A model generated the notes under the pieces. The model was not told the DNA's origin and made no database searches. It saw nothing but the letters and a program-made list of their open reading frames with translations. The translations under genes and the position numbers were made by a program. A stretch of 50,010 nt of DNA from an uncultured Saprospiraceae bacterium (GTDB taxonomy: Bacteria > Bacteroidota > Bacteroidia > Chitinophagales > Saprospiraceae): assembly GCA_937981555.1 (NCBI GenBank), contig CALJOK010000033.1:1-50010 (forward strand), written 5' to 3'. Of the stretch, positions 36,694 to 45,799 are shown piece by piece (within the stretch, counting starts at the first letter, position 1; the number at the start of each line of letters is the position of its first letter).

Positions 36694-38364
36694 TTACGTT
36701 TTTTCGTCACGCAAGGCACGTCGTAATATTTTTCCAACATTGGTCTTAGGAAGTTCATCTCTGAAGACAATATGTTTTGGTTTTTTATAACCTGTAAATT
36801 GTTCTGTGCAATATTCTCGCACTTCTTTTTCCGTCAATGATTTATCTTTTTTTACAATAAAAACTTTAACCGCTTCTGTTGATTTTTCGTCAGGCACTCC
36901 AATAGCAGCTACTTCTAAAATTTTTGGATGCATCGCCAATACATCTTCAATTTCATTTGGATAAACATTAAAACCTGAAACCAAAATCATATCTTTTTTA
37001 CGATCTACTATTTTGAAAAACCCATCAGGTTGCATCAATCCAATATCGCCAGTTCGCAACCAACCATCAGATGAAATAGTTTTGCGAGTTTCCTCAGGAC
37101 GATTGTAATACCCTTTCATTATTTGAGGCCCTTTGATTTGAATTTCACCGATTTCACCGACAGCAAGCGGGTGATCTTGATCGTTGGCAATTCTCATATC
37201 AGTAGAAGGAACAGGGATTCCAATCGTCCCAATTTGTCCTTTATCATCAATCGGATTAACCGTCGCTACAGGGGATGATTCCGTCAATCCGTAACCTTCT
37301 GATAAGTTACAACCAGTTACTTCTTTCCATTTTTCAGCGACTACTTTTTGAACTGCCATCCCGCCACCTGCCGTTGCTTTTAAGGAACTAAAATCAAGTG
37401 ACGCAAAATTCTTATGATTGAGCATTGCATTAAATAATGTATTGACACCTGTCAGAATAGTTATTTTATTATTTTTAAATTCCTTGAGAATTGAACCGAT
37501 ATCACGAGCATTGGTAATTAGAATGGTTCGACTTCCTATACTCATCAAAGCTAATGCATTGACTGAAAAAGCAAAAATATGATACATCGGTAAAGGAGAC
37601 AAAGCGATCTCTTCTTTCTCATTTAGAAAAGGTCTGATCATTGCTCGAAACTGTAGCATATTGGAAATAAGATTTCGATTAGTCAACATGGCACCTTTGG
37701 AAACTCCTGTTGTTCCACCGGTGTATTGCAAGACAATTACATCTTCTGGTTTTCCTTGCAAGTCTGGAAGAGTGAATTTTTTTCCTTGCGACAAAGCCTC
37801 TTTAAAAGTTACCGTATTGGCAATGTTATATTTCGGAACCATTCGTTTGACAGAACGCACGACGAAGTTGGTTAACGTGCCTTTGACTGCTCCAAGTAAT
37901 TCTCCGATGCTGGTGACGATAACGGTTTTGATGGACGTATCATGAATTATTTTTTCCAAATTACCCGCAAAATTTTCAGCGATGACAATTGCTTTCGCTC
38001 CCGAATCTGAAAACTGATGTTTCATCTCACGAGGTGTATAAAGTGGATTTGTATTAACGATTACAAGTCCTGCACGTAGCGCTCCAAACAAGGCAATTGG
38101 ATATTGCAAAAGGTTGGGCATCATCAAAGCCACTTTGTCTCCAGGTTCCAGACCTCTCGACAAAAGATATGAACCAAACTGTTTTGACATTTTATCCAAT
38201 TGATCGAAAGTGATGCTTTTTCCCATACAAGTAAAGGCAGGTAACTTTCGATACTTCTCAAAAGTCTCTTCAAACATTTCCACTAAATTCTGATATTCTT
38301 CTGGGTTGATATTGGCAGGAACTCCACTAGGGTAGTTTTTTAGCCATGGACGATCTTCGCTCAT
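36694..38364 (-). CDS. fadD: Long-chain fatty-acid-CoA ligase
   Basis: 556 residues, normal for FadD. ANL-superfamily motifs: P-loop YTGGTTGVSKG (214-224), GYGLTESSP (357-365), GWLRTGDIG with D440 for the ribose, the hinge DRKKDMILVSGFNVYPNEIE (454-473; FadD signature) and catalytic Lys547 in PKTNVGKIL. It activates long-chain fatty acids with ATP and CoA for beta-oxidation or lipid synthesis at the inner face of the cytoplasmic membrane. Monocistronic, with a terminator just past its stop. Confidence 0.95.
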   Translation of the reverse strand: MSEDRPWLKNYPSGVPANINPEEYQNLVEMFEETFEKYRKLPAFTCMGKSITFDQLDKMSKQFGSYLLSRGLEPGDKVALMMPNLLQYPIALFGALRAGLVIVNTNPLYTPREMKHQFSDSGAKAIVIAENFAGNLEKIIHDTSIKTVIVTSIGELLGAVKGTLTNFVVRSVKRMVPKYNIANTVTFKEALSQGKKFTLPDLQGKPEDVIVLQYTGGTTGVSKGAMLTNRNLISNMLQFRAMIRPFLNEKEEIALSPLPMYHIFAFSVNALALMSIGSRTILITNARDIGSILKEFKNNKITILTGVNTLFNAMLNHKNFASLDFSSLKATAGGGMAVQKVVAEKWKEVTGCNLSEGYGLTESSPVATVNPIDDKGQIGTIGIPVPSTDMRIANDQDHPLAVGEIGEIQIKGPQIMKGYYNRPEETRKTISSDGWLRTGDIGLMQPDGFFKIVDRKKDMILVSGFNVYPNEIEDVLAMHPKILEVAAIGVPDEKSTEAVKVFIVKKDKSLTEKEVREYCTEQFTGYKKPKHIVFRDELPKTNVGKILRRALRDEKT

Positions 38365-38629
38365 TTTTTTATTTTATTTTTTGGAAAAAATACGTTGATA
38401 AAAGTAGTTTATTTTGGAAGGATGTGCAATTATTTGAAGCGTGAAATTTGGTAGGATTGTTTTTATGAGAATCTGCGAATTACTTATCTATGCTTATTTC
38501 ATTGTTTTTGAGTCAAAAAAAAAATGTAAAATATTATCTCAATTGTTGATTGTTGTTTTTTGAAAAAAATAAAATGGTGGTAATCTCGTTTTCTAAAAAC
38601 TATTAACAAGTCCCCCAAAAAAAAATACC

Positions 38630-39469
38630 ATGAGAAAGTCAATCATTCTATCTTTTCTATGCCTTTTTTCCATTTCTTTTCTTCAGGCAAAAAGTATGTT
38701 ATTAACCGAAGCGGTCAAAAAAGGCTACATAGAAATTTCTGCGGAGGGCGGAGGAGGACACACGGGTAAATGCCTAAAGTTGAAAATCAGAAACCTTCAA
38801 AAGAAGAAACTAGATATCCAAATATCGGCGGGTTTAATTTTTAAATCCAATGATCCAACTCAGCAAGACTTGATGATCACGGAAGAGAAGACTTTAGCGA
38901 TCGAAGGTAATAAGAGACGAGTTACAAAAATGTATGCAGCATGTATTCAAGCGTCGAATGGTTCGCCGTCTGTGGGGAGTGGATTCAATATGAGTCTATT
39001 AGCTTCGGGACATTTGTTGCAAGTTGCGCAGTACTTGGCGAAGGAAAAGTTATATAAAAACGAGGCTTCACAATATGCAGTTTGGGCAGTCAGCAATGGC
39101 AAAAGAATAGAAAATATTGATCACGGAAAGCTGGCAAATTACGTCGCTGATTTGTTAGGGAAAGCTCGACCAGAATATGTAGTCCTTCATAAAACAACTA
39201 GTTTGCCTGGAGAACCTGCCTATCGAGAAGCACCCTCGATTCTTAAAGGAAGATGGAAGTTCAAAACGGAAGAAGATAAAATAATGACTTTCGGATTGTA
39301 CACTAAAGAAGGAGAATTGAAATATGCTTTTTTTGAAAATAAGAAAAAAATAAAAGGATTACACAAATTTAGTTTTACTTTCAAAATTTTCAATATGCCG
39401 CAAGGAGAATACTTCGTTCGATTGATGAGTGGAGATGAAGTGATAGAGGAGAAGGAGATTCAATTTTAA
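38630..39469 (+). CDS. Exported hypothetical protein
   Basis: 279 residues. Signal peptide ends SFLQAK (about 21). Two regions are visible: residues ~30-205 with a glycine motif (EGGGGHTGKCLKLKI) followed by beta-rich sequence and a helical stretch (HLLQVAQYLAKEKLYKN), and a short C-terminal beta-sandwich-like domain (KGRWKFKTEEDKIMTFGLYTKEG...GEYFVRLMSG). Two cysteines (about 48 and 104) could pair in the periplasm. No family recognised, no type IX sorting domain. About 265 bp of AT-rich DNA precede it. Confidence 0.65.
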   Translation: MRKSIILSFLCLFSISFLQAKSMLLTEAVKKGYIEISAEGGGGHTGKCLKLKIRNLQKKKLDIQISAGLIFKSNDPTQQDLMITEEKTLAIEGNKRRVTKMYAACIQASNGSPSVGSGFNMSLLASGHLLQVAQYLAKEKLYKNEASQYAVWAVSNGKRIENIDHGKLANYVADLLGKARPEYVVLHKTTSLPGEPAYREAPSILKGRWKFKTEEDKIMTFGLYTKEGELKYAFFENKKKIKGLHKFSFTFKIFNMPQGEYFVRLMSGDEVIEEKEIQF

Positions 39470-39475
39470 AAAAAG

Positions 39476-39507
39476 AAACAAAGCAACTCAAGTAAGTTGC
39501 TTTGTTT
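39476..39507. terminator. Bidirectional intrinsic terminator
   Basis: A 13-bp perfect stem AAACAAAGCAACT/AGTTGCTTTGTTT with a 6-nt loop and flanking A/T runs, between convergent genes. Confidence 0.9.
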
Positions 39508-39529
39508 TTTCCAAAAAGTAAATTAGGTT

Positions 39530-42079
39530 TTAAAAACTCCAATTCCTTTTCCAAGTATCAATAATGTCAAAGGAAACTTTAAATGCTGTATCCGTTTTCG
39601 AATAACTTGATTTGGCTAAAACTCCATACAGTCCAACTCGTAATCTCCTTCTCGCACCTAGTCGAAATACTCGTTCCAAACCTGCAAATAATTCCTCGTG
39701 GTGAAAATTATTTTCTAAAACATACAATGCACCTGCACCTGCGACAACTCTAACTTTTGTTTTTTTGATCAAAGGAATATTATTAATTAGTGCGCCATTA
39801 AAATGATGAATATGATGCGCTTCGATAAATAAATTTGTGGTGGCAAAAGCAGTATCCAAAGATTGAAATGAATGTAAAGGATCAGAATATAAAATAGGAT
39901 CGGACTGACGGAATCTTTTTAAATCTACAATTTCTAAACTTTTGGTATTTAAGTATTTTCCCATCTTGATATTGTATTTAGAATTTCCGAAAAATCCTAA
40001 AATCACATCCTGCGAAATAGAAAATGAAGCGAAGTCAAAATCAACATCACTACCCAAAATTCCTTTCCATCCTTTTCGGTAGGAGAGAGTAAATGTTGGA
40101 AATTTACTACCCAAGACTAACTTACGATTTGGCTCCGTCATATACTTCTGATGAGGAGTATAACTCAAAGAAAAAGTACTCAAGAATGCTTGATAACCTT
40201 CAAATTCCAATGCAGGTTCATTGTCATTGAATAAGCTGTCGATAACGGTTTCGGCATCATAATCTTGAATAGATTGACGATTGGCCAAACTACTTTGTGC
40301 GTAAAAATATAAGCCGTTCACTAATTCAATTCGATGGTCAACGGTAAAGTAATCATGTAAAATATAATTAGAAGTTTTGAGCTGATTGAGATAAGCATCA
40401 TAACTATTGATCGAGTAAAATGAACGCCCTCCACTAAAACTCATGGAAGCTTGCCGATGCGGATTATAATAAAACCAAGCCCAAGCTGAACCTTGTGGAT
40501 CTTGATTCTTTACACCAATGTTGAAATTGCCAGAAGTGTTTAGAATTCGCCCATTTTCCCAACGTTTAAAGTAAGATGCGTAAGGACCGATTCGAAGACC
40601 GCCCACCAATTCGAAGTCAATTAAACTGGGAATTGAGCTGACGTAAATACGTTGTTTTTTTTCATGATTTCTAAATCCAACTCCATCCCAAGCAAGATCC
40701 ATAAAAGTGACTTTGTTAAACTTATTTTGAATCGAATCTTGGTAAACTTTACTGTTGTGAACAGCACGAATACTATCTGTGCGATGAACGATTATTTGTT
40801 GCTCTTTAGTAAGTGGCTCAGGGCGTAGATTCTTCCAATAGGTTGTATCTCGTTTGTAAGCTTCTCTTGTGGTCACCGCGATCTCACTTCCAAAAAATTT
40901 AGGAGGGAAAGCATAATCTTTTTCAAATTCAGAATACAAAATCATAGTATTTCCTTTAAAAGAAATTCGTTTGTTTTGCTTTGCTTCATAAGCAAATTCA
41001 ATACGATCTGGAATCCAAATATTATCTTCTAATTGTTGGTACCGTTGTTTTAATTGAAAATTATCGAATAACATTAAAGCATCTTTATTCAATGTTAAAT
41101 CTAAACGATTGATATTCCACAAACCATCATTGATGTATAAAAAACCTTTGCAAGTTGAGTTGCCTGATTTACGTGGAATAACTTTTATTTTATGAACGAG
41201 TTGATCGTTTTCGACTTTGCTTGAAATTAATTTATATTTATAAGATAAGATTGCCGTTCTGCTAATCGGAGAAATTACAGGTGCTTCTGCGATGCCTTTT
41301 AAGTGTACCATGTTTCGATAAAAATTAAAATCAGTTTCATCAAATCTAGGAACAAAAAGTCCAGATGCACTTCCGTAACTTTTGTAAGCGGTGCGCTCTT
41401 CTTTGTATTTTTTAGGGTATTGATAATTGAGGGTAAGCTCCATTTCCACCATGTTGATTTGTGGAATTTTCGCTTGAGCAGATTTAGCGTCTTGCGCTAA
41501 AACATCATTCCCTGAATTACCCATTCCCATTTCAGTTGGATCTTCTGAGTTGGCTTGGATAGTTACTTTTGTTTTTCTATTCTTCTTTCGTTTTTTTTCT
41601 TTGACTTCTTTTCGTTCAGCTGCTTTTATGTAGACTTTACTTTTAAAAGATTGGATTTGGGAGAGATATTTTTTTTTATTCTCTTGGACGTTTTTGATAA
41701 TAGCATAGGCTGGATCTTTCTTCGATGCTTTGACGACTATTTCATCAAGCGCACTTTCGGAGGAAGTCAACCAAATATTTTTTTTAATGTCTTTTTCTCG
41801 AAGAATTATTTTAATTTTTTTAGTGGTGTAGCCTAAGGAAGAAACGATCATTTCATATTCTCCTTCGACAGTAATAGTCATAAAGTACTTTCCATTTTGG
41901 TCAGAGGAAGTTCCTGTTTGTAATTCGGTGAAATAAATATTGGCGTAGGGGATAGGTTGATTTTCTTCATTCAAGATATATCCGCTGATGGATTGAGCCG
42001 AAGTTTGTAAATATATTGTTATAAAAAAAAGAGAAGCAACGAGTCGAAATGAATTTTGAAGAAGAAATGAGGGAGTCAT
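39530..42079 (-). CDS. DUF5686 family outer-membrane protein with carboxypeptidase-like regulatory domain
   Basis: 849 residues. Signal peptide ends LQTSAQ. Residues ~30-115 form a carboxypeptidase-regulatory-like/CNA-B-type beta domain (ISGYILNEENQPIPYANIYF, DQNGKYFM), the fold found at the N-terminus of SusC-like receptors. The rest matches DUF5686: DEIVVKA, a basic stretch (KEVKEKKRKKNRKTK, ~158-172) and a long run of amphipathic strands ending in TWKRNWSF with C-terminal Phe, an outer-membrane insertion signal. No TonB plug domain is present, so it is not a typical TonB receptor. The family is widespread in Bacteroidota and of unknown function. Confidence 0.88.
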   Translation of the reverse strand: MTPSFLLQNSFRLVASLFFITIYLQTSAQSISGYILNEENQPIPYANIYFTELQTGTSSDQNGKYFMTITVEGEYEMIVSSLGYTTKKIKIILREKDIKKNIWLTSSESALDEIVVKASKKDPAYAIIKNVQENKKKYLSQIQSFKSKVYIKAAERKEVKEKKRKKNRKTKVTIQANSEDPTEMGMGNSGNDVLAQDAKSAQAKIPQINMVEMELTLNYQYPKKYKEERTAYKSYGSASGLFVPRFDETDFNFYRNMVHLKGIAEAPVISPISRTAILSYKYKLISSKVENDQLVHKIKVIPRKSGNSTCKGFLYINDGLWNINRLDLTLNKDALMLFDNFQLKQRYQQLEDNIWIPDRIEFAYEAKQNKRISFKGNTMILYSEFEKDYAFPPKFFGSEIAVTTREAYKRDTTYWKNLRPEPLTKEQQIIVHRTDSIRAVHNSKVYQDSIQNKFNKVTFMDLAWDGVGFRNHEKKQRIYVSSIPSLIDFELVGGLRIGPYASYFKRWENGRILNTSGNFNIGVKNQDPQGSAWAWFYYNPHRQASMSFSGGRSFYSINSYDAYLNQLKTSNYILHDYFTVDHRIELVNGLYFYAQSSLANRQSIQDYDAETVIDSLFNDNEPALEFEGYQAFLSTFSLSYTPHQKYMTEPNRKLVLGSKFPTFTLSYRKGWKGILGSDVDFDFASFSISQDVILGFFGNSKYNIKMGKYLNTKSLEIVDLKRFRQSDPILYSDPLHSFQSLDTAFATTNLFIEAHHIHHFNGALINNIPLIKKTKVRVVAGAGALYVLENNFHHEELFAGLERVFRLGARRRLRVGLYGVLAKSSYSKTDTAFKVSFDIIDTWKRNWSF

Positions 42080-42422
42080 ATTTAGGTTTTATATTTTTTG
42101 AGAAAAACGGGAATAGGAAAAAAAGAGTTGGTTTATTTAAAAGGTAAGTGTTTTGTTTTCTTGAAAAGTTACAGGGAGGGCTATATGAATATTTAATTTT
42201 TTATTATTGAAGAATGTGAAATATTATTACATTTATATTTTTTAATTTTATATGTTTGAGCAGCCTTGATAAAATGTATATTTTATTTTTAAAGATATAA
42301 TATACCCTGTACTTTGTATTTCCTTGGTTTTCAGATAATTACCTGTCTTTTTTCTCAAAAAAAAATTATCTTGTAAAATCATGGCAAACTCCAATTTTTA
42401 AAGCGTAATCAAGAAGGCACTT
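42080..42422. other. Divergent AT-rich intergenic region
   Basis: About 340 bp between the DUF5686 gene and the hybrid sensor gene. No gene, repeat or structured RNA stands out; it must hold both promoters. Confidence 0.5.
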
Positions 42423-45125
42423 ATGAAATTTCTATTTTCACTTCTTTTAATAATTTTTGTGGCTAACTATAGTTTAGCTCAGGCAACCTCCCGAACGGAT
42501 TCTATTTTATTGACGATAGAGCAAACTCCAGATGATAAAAAATTAAAAGCATGGAGAAGTTGGTTCTCCGAGCTTTCAATAGAGGAACTTCCTGTTGCTT
42601 ATGAAGCATTGGATCAAGCTTATAACGATGCAATAAATATAGTTGGGCAAGATTCAGCTTTACTGTGGCTTTTTTATAGACAATCTAATTTCGTGGTTAA
42701 GTTTCAAAGATATGGAAAAGGTAATGTTAGTGTTCAGATTTTAGATAAAATGAAAAAAACGGCTGATTCTTTATCAAAAGAATCACCTCATTGGACTTTG
42801 ATGAAATGGTATTATCGATTAGCTCATTTCCATTATATGCAAGTAGATATGGATAAGGCGGAAGAGTATTATAATAAAGCTTTGGAACTATGTAAAGAAT
42901 CGGGCGATATTAAGATGTCATTTATTATAAATAAAAACATGGGACTCATGAAATCTTTCATGGATGATACTGAAGCAGCAGCTATGTATTTAGATGTTGC
43001 AGATTCGTTGTTACAATATATCACCATTTCAGATATTGACAAGTATTCTTTTTATTACAGTAAAGCATATGTGCATAAAAATGCAGAACAGAATGAATTG
43101 GCCGATAGTTATTTTTCTCAAGTTTTAGATAGTTTACATCTTTTCACAAAAAGTTTTCAAGATCGAGTTCATACAGATTACGCTGCAAATCTATGCAGCA
43201 TGGGAAAAGTAGATGAATGTGTAAGATACCTTGAGAAATTAAAACCAATCTTTGAAGAAGATAACTTAGATGCTACCATGTTAACTTTTGGGGAAGAATA
43301 TACAGAAGCGTTAATGCTGGCAGGAAGGTTTGAAGAAGGGAAAGAATGGGCTGTCAAAACTCGAATTTACTATATGAACATTCAAGAAGCTCGTCGGAAT
43401 GATCAGATTCAAGAATGGCAAACTAAATATGAAACCAAAAAGAAAGAGAATCAAATCCAACTTTTAGAACAAGAGCAAACGATTTCTCAAACTCGATTAG
43501 TTATAATATCATTGATTGCGCTTTTTGGAATAGGTATTCTATCTTTCTTTATTTATCGAAATAAAAATAAACGAAAACAACTCGCTCTTCAATTAGATTT
43601 AGATCGGCAAGTAGCTGAAAACCGAGATCGACTTTTTTCTTCTATTACTCATGATATTCGTACTCCTTTAGCGCTGATGTTGGCTCCCTTAGAAAGAGCG
43701 GAAAATAATGTTATTGATCAGGGAACCAAATCAGATATTCAATTGGCAAGAAGAAATGGAAAACGATTAATGGAGCTTTTTAATCAAATTTTAGATTGGA
43801 ACAAAGCAGAGGCAAAAGCATTAAGATTAAATCCACAAGTTGGCCAATTAGATTTTACCTTTAAATCCTTATGTGAACGATACGAACAACAAGCGATTGA
43901 GCAAGGAATTATTTTTAATCAAAAAGTAAAAATGCCAAAAGGACAATTTCTTTTGGATTATGATAAGTTGGATAAAATTCTTTCTAACCTTGTTGGTAAT
44001 GCTATCAAATTTTGTGATACTGGACAAGGGGTAACTTTGAATGCAGATTTTGAGAAAAAAGATAATCAATACTCTTTATCCTTAATTGTTAGTGACCAAG
44101 GACCAGGAATTGCTGCCGATGAACAAGAAGGACTTTTTGAAAGATATGTTCAAGGAACTCAAGGAAAACTGAAAGGAGGAACTGGAATCGGACTGGCTTT
44201 GGTCAAAGAGCTAGTCGAAATGATGAAAGGAAATATCGAACTTCAATCTGAAATTGGAAAAGGAGCAACCTTTAAAGTTAATCTTCCAATTGAAATGCTC
44301 GATGAAATGCCAGTGAGTGTTTTACCCAATCAAGAGGATTTATTATCAGATGAAAGTTCTGATAAAACTTTAATTCTTGTCGTAGAAGATGAACCTGAGT
44401 TATTAGAATTTTTAAGGTCAGCACTTTCCAGCGATTATGATGTAGAAATTGCGAATTCTACTTCTACAGGTTTGAATATAGCAATTAACCGAATCCCCGA
44501 AATTATTATTTCAGATTGGACATTACCTGACCAGAACGGTGGATGGTTATGCCGACAAGTAGCTAAAAATGAATTGACTGCACATATCCCAGTCATGATC
44601 TTGACTGCACATAATAGTGATACCAACCAAAAAGAAGCATTTGACTCGGGGGCAGTTGCTTGGATGAATAAGCCATTTCAAATTGATACACTTAAAAGGC
44701 AATTAAAAACCATTCTCCTTCAACAACAACGAGCACAAAATTTATGGAAAAATACTGTTACTCCTGAAAATGTAAGTGATAAACAAATAGAACAAGTCGA
44801 AACTGTCGATCCATTTATGCAAAAAGTGCTCGATGTGATTGAAGAAAACTATACAGATGAAAAATTTTCAGTTGAGAAAATGGCGGAGGCGCTTTTTTTA
44901 AGTAGAGTTCAACTATTTCGCAAGATAAAAAGTATAACCGGTAGTAGTGCGAGCAAAATGATTAATGAATTTAGATTAAAAAAAGCTCGAAAGCTTTTGC
45001 AAGAATCTGGAAAATCAGTTTCTGAGGTAACTTTCTTAGTAGGATTTGCAGATCCAAGCTATTTTGGAAAAGCTTACAAGCAATATTTTAGTGTTTCTCC
45101 ATCTCAAGATTTAGGAAGTCGCTAA
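42423..45125 (+). CDS. Hybrid two-component sensor kinase / response regulator with AraC output (HTCS-like)
   Basis: 900 residues. Signal peptide ends YSLAQ (20). A TPR-rich periplasmic domain (~40-340) takes the place of the usual beta-propeller sensor, followed by a coiled coil, one membrane helix (~359-378), HisKA with H410 (SSITHDIRTPLALML), HATPase_c (N526 in NLVGNAIKF, DQGPGIA, GTGIGLALVKEL), a receiver domain (E655/D656, phospho-acceptor D698 in IISDWTLPD, K750) and an AraC HTH domain (~815-895; VEKMAEALFLSRVQLFRKI, VSEVTFLVGFADPSYFGKAYKQYF). All signalling residues are intact. It should sense a periplasmic signal, possibly a peptide given the TPR domain, and control nearby promoters. 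The two GG-leader peptide genes begin 470 bp downstream on the same strand. Confidence 0.93.
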   Translation: MKFLFSLLLIIFVANYSLAQATSRTDSILLTIEQTPDDKKLKAWRSWFSELSIEELPVAYEALDQAYNDAINIVGQDSALLWLFYRQSNFVVKFQRYGKGNVSVQILDKMKKTADSLSKESPHWTLMKWYYRLAHFHYMQVDMDKAEEYYNKALELCKESGDIKMSFIINKNMGLMKSFMDDTEAAAMYLDVADSLLQYITISDIDKYSFYYSKAYVHKNAEQNELADSYFSQVLDSLHLFTKSFQDRVHTDYAANLCSMGKVDECVRYLEKLKPIFEEDNLDATMLTFGEEYTEALMLAGRFEEGKEWAVKTRIYYMNIQEARRNDQIQEWQTKYETKKKENQIQLLEQEQTISQTRLVIISLIALFGIGILSFFIYRNKNKRKQLALQLDLDRQVAENRDRLFSSITHDIRTPLALMLAPLERAENNVIDQGTKSDIQLARRNGKRLMELFNQILDWNKAEAKALRLNPQVGQLDFTFKSLCERYEQQAIEQGIIFNQKVKMPKGQFLLDYDKLDKILSNLVGNAIKFCDTGQGVTLNADFEKKDNQYSLSLIVSDQGPGIAADEQEGLFERYVQGTQGKLKGGTGIGLALVKELVEMMKGNIELQSEIGKGATFKVNLPIEMLDEMPVSVLPNQEDLLSDESSDKTLILVVEDEPELLEFLRSALSSDYDVEIANSTSTGLNIAINRIPEIIISDWTLPDQNGGWLCRQVAKNELTAHIPVMILTAHNSDTNQKEAFDSGAVAWMNKPFQIDTLKRQLKTILLQQQRAQNLWKNTVTPENVSDKQIEQVETVDPFMQKVLDVIEENYTDEKFSVEKMAEALFLSRVQLFRKIKSITGSSASKMINEFRLKKARKLLQESGKSVSEVTFLVGFADPSYFGKAYKQYFSVSPSQDLGSR

Positions 45126-45162
45126 TTCTTTTTGAAAAAAACGATTATTTAATCCTCAGAAG

Positions 45163-45197
45163 GGTTTCTTTTTTTGATAAATCAGAAAAAAGAAACC
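45163..45197 (+). terminator. Terminator of the hybrid sensor gene
   Basis: GGTTTCTTTTTTTGAT pairs with ATCAGAAAAAAGAAACC (one mismatch, 2-nt loop region), then a T-run. It makes direct readthrough into the peptide genes unlikely. Confidence 0.75.
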
Positions 45198-45286
45198 TTT
45201 TTTTTTATTTTTTTTTGAAAAAAAAGAAATTTCCTCTTCATTTTTTGTCTCTATATTTTGCAAAATCTATTCCTCAAAGAAGAGCT

Positions 45287-45330
45287 GGTAAATACGTTAC
45301 ATTTCACAGGTAAAATAGTTACATCTCTTC
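45287..45330. promoter_or_regulatory. Tandem 22-bp direct repeat, candidate activator site
   Basis: GGTAAATACGTTACATTTCACA (first unit, 45287-45308) is followed without gap by GGTAAAATAGTTACATCTCTTC (45309-45330); the shared core is GGTAAA-TA-GTTACAT. A 22-bp spacing puts both halves on one face of the helix, as in AraC- and LytTR-type sites. It lies between the HTCS gene and the peptide genes. Binding by the neighbouring regulator is inferred. Confidence 0.5.
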
Positions 45331-45355
45331 CGTAAAATGGCTTCAAATCCTTGAA

Positions 45356-45376
45356 ACATGAGTACTAAACTCATGT
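45356..45376. terminator. Hairpin upstream of the peptide genes
   Basis: An 8-bp perfect stem ACATGAGT/ACTCATGT with a 5-nt loop followed by a T-rich run (ATTTTTCTTTTTT). It could be a second terminator or an attenuator between the 22-bp repeats and the peptide genes. Confidence 0.5.
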
Positions 45377-45592
45377 ATTTTTCTTTTTTATTTAAAAAAT
45401 ATTTTCTTTTTTATAAAATTTTTAATTTCCAATTTATTGATAATCAACGATTTATGTTTTTATTTTTATTGTTGTAACCATTTTTCTACTTATTGAAACC
45501 TATCTACCTAAGGAATTTTACATCCCGTTCTATATTTACATCGTACTTAGGAACAAACATTGAATTTTTACAAACACTAAAAAAATAATAAG

Positions 45593-45739
45593 ATGAATAA
45601 TACAATCAAAAAATTCGCAAACAAATTAAACGCGACACAAATAATTAATAAAAAAGGATTAGCAAGTATCAAAGGAGGAGCAAGTGATCCACCACCATTT
45701 GGATTAGGAGTAAAAAGCGATCCACCACCATTCGGATAA
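45593..45739 (+). CDS. Double-glycine-leader peptide precursor, copy 1 (48 aa)
   Basis: The protein starts MNNTIKKFANKLNATQIINK; the leader ends GLASIKGG at residue 29 and the core is ASDPPPFGLGVKSDPPPFG (19 residues). The leader is amphipathic and basic with the -2/-1 GlyGly cleaved by C39-peptidase (PCAT) transporters, as in bacteriocin and ComC-like precursors. The core has no Cys, Ser-rich or Thr-rich ring-forming pattern; its two SDPPPFG units make it a Pro-rich repeat peptide. Expression is supported by the second copy, in which leader codons vary silently or conservatively while the core is unchanged. A TATATTTAC box (45531-45539) is a weak -7 candidate. No exporter lies in the window. 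Confidence 0.75.
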   Translation: MNNTIKKFANKLNATQIINKKGLASIKGGASDPPPFGLGVKSDPPPFG

Positions 45740-45799
45740 ACCTACTCTTATATAAAAGAAAGTAATTAAATTTCTTACAAACACTAAAAAAACAAAAAA

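Noticed and set aside
45287-45330. 22-bp direct repeat considered as a strict LytTR site
   Set aside because: The 9-bp core only partly fits the LytTR consensus and no LytTR protein is present; kept as a generic activator-site candidate.
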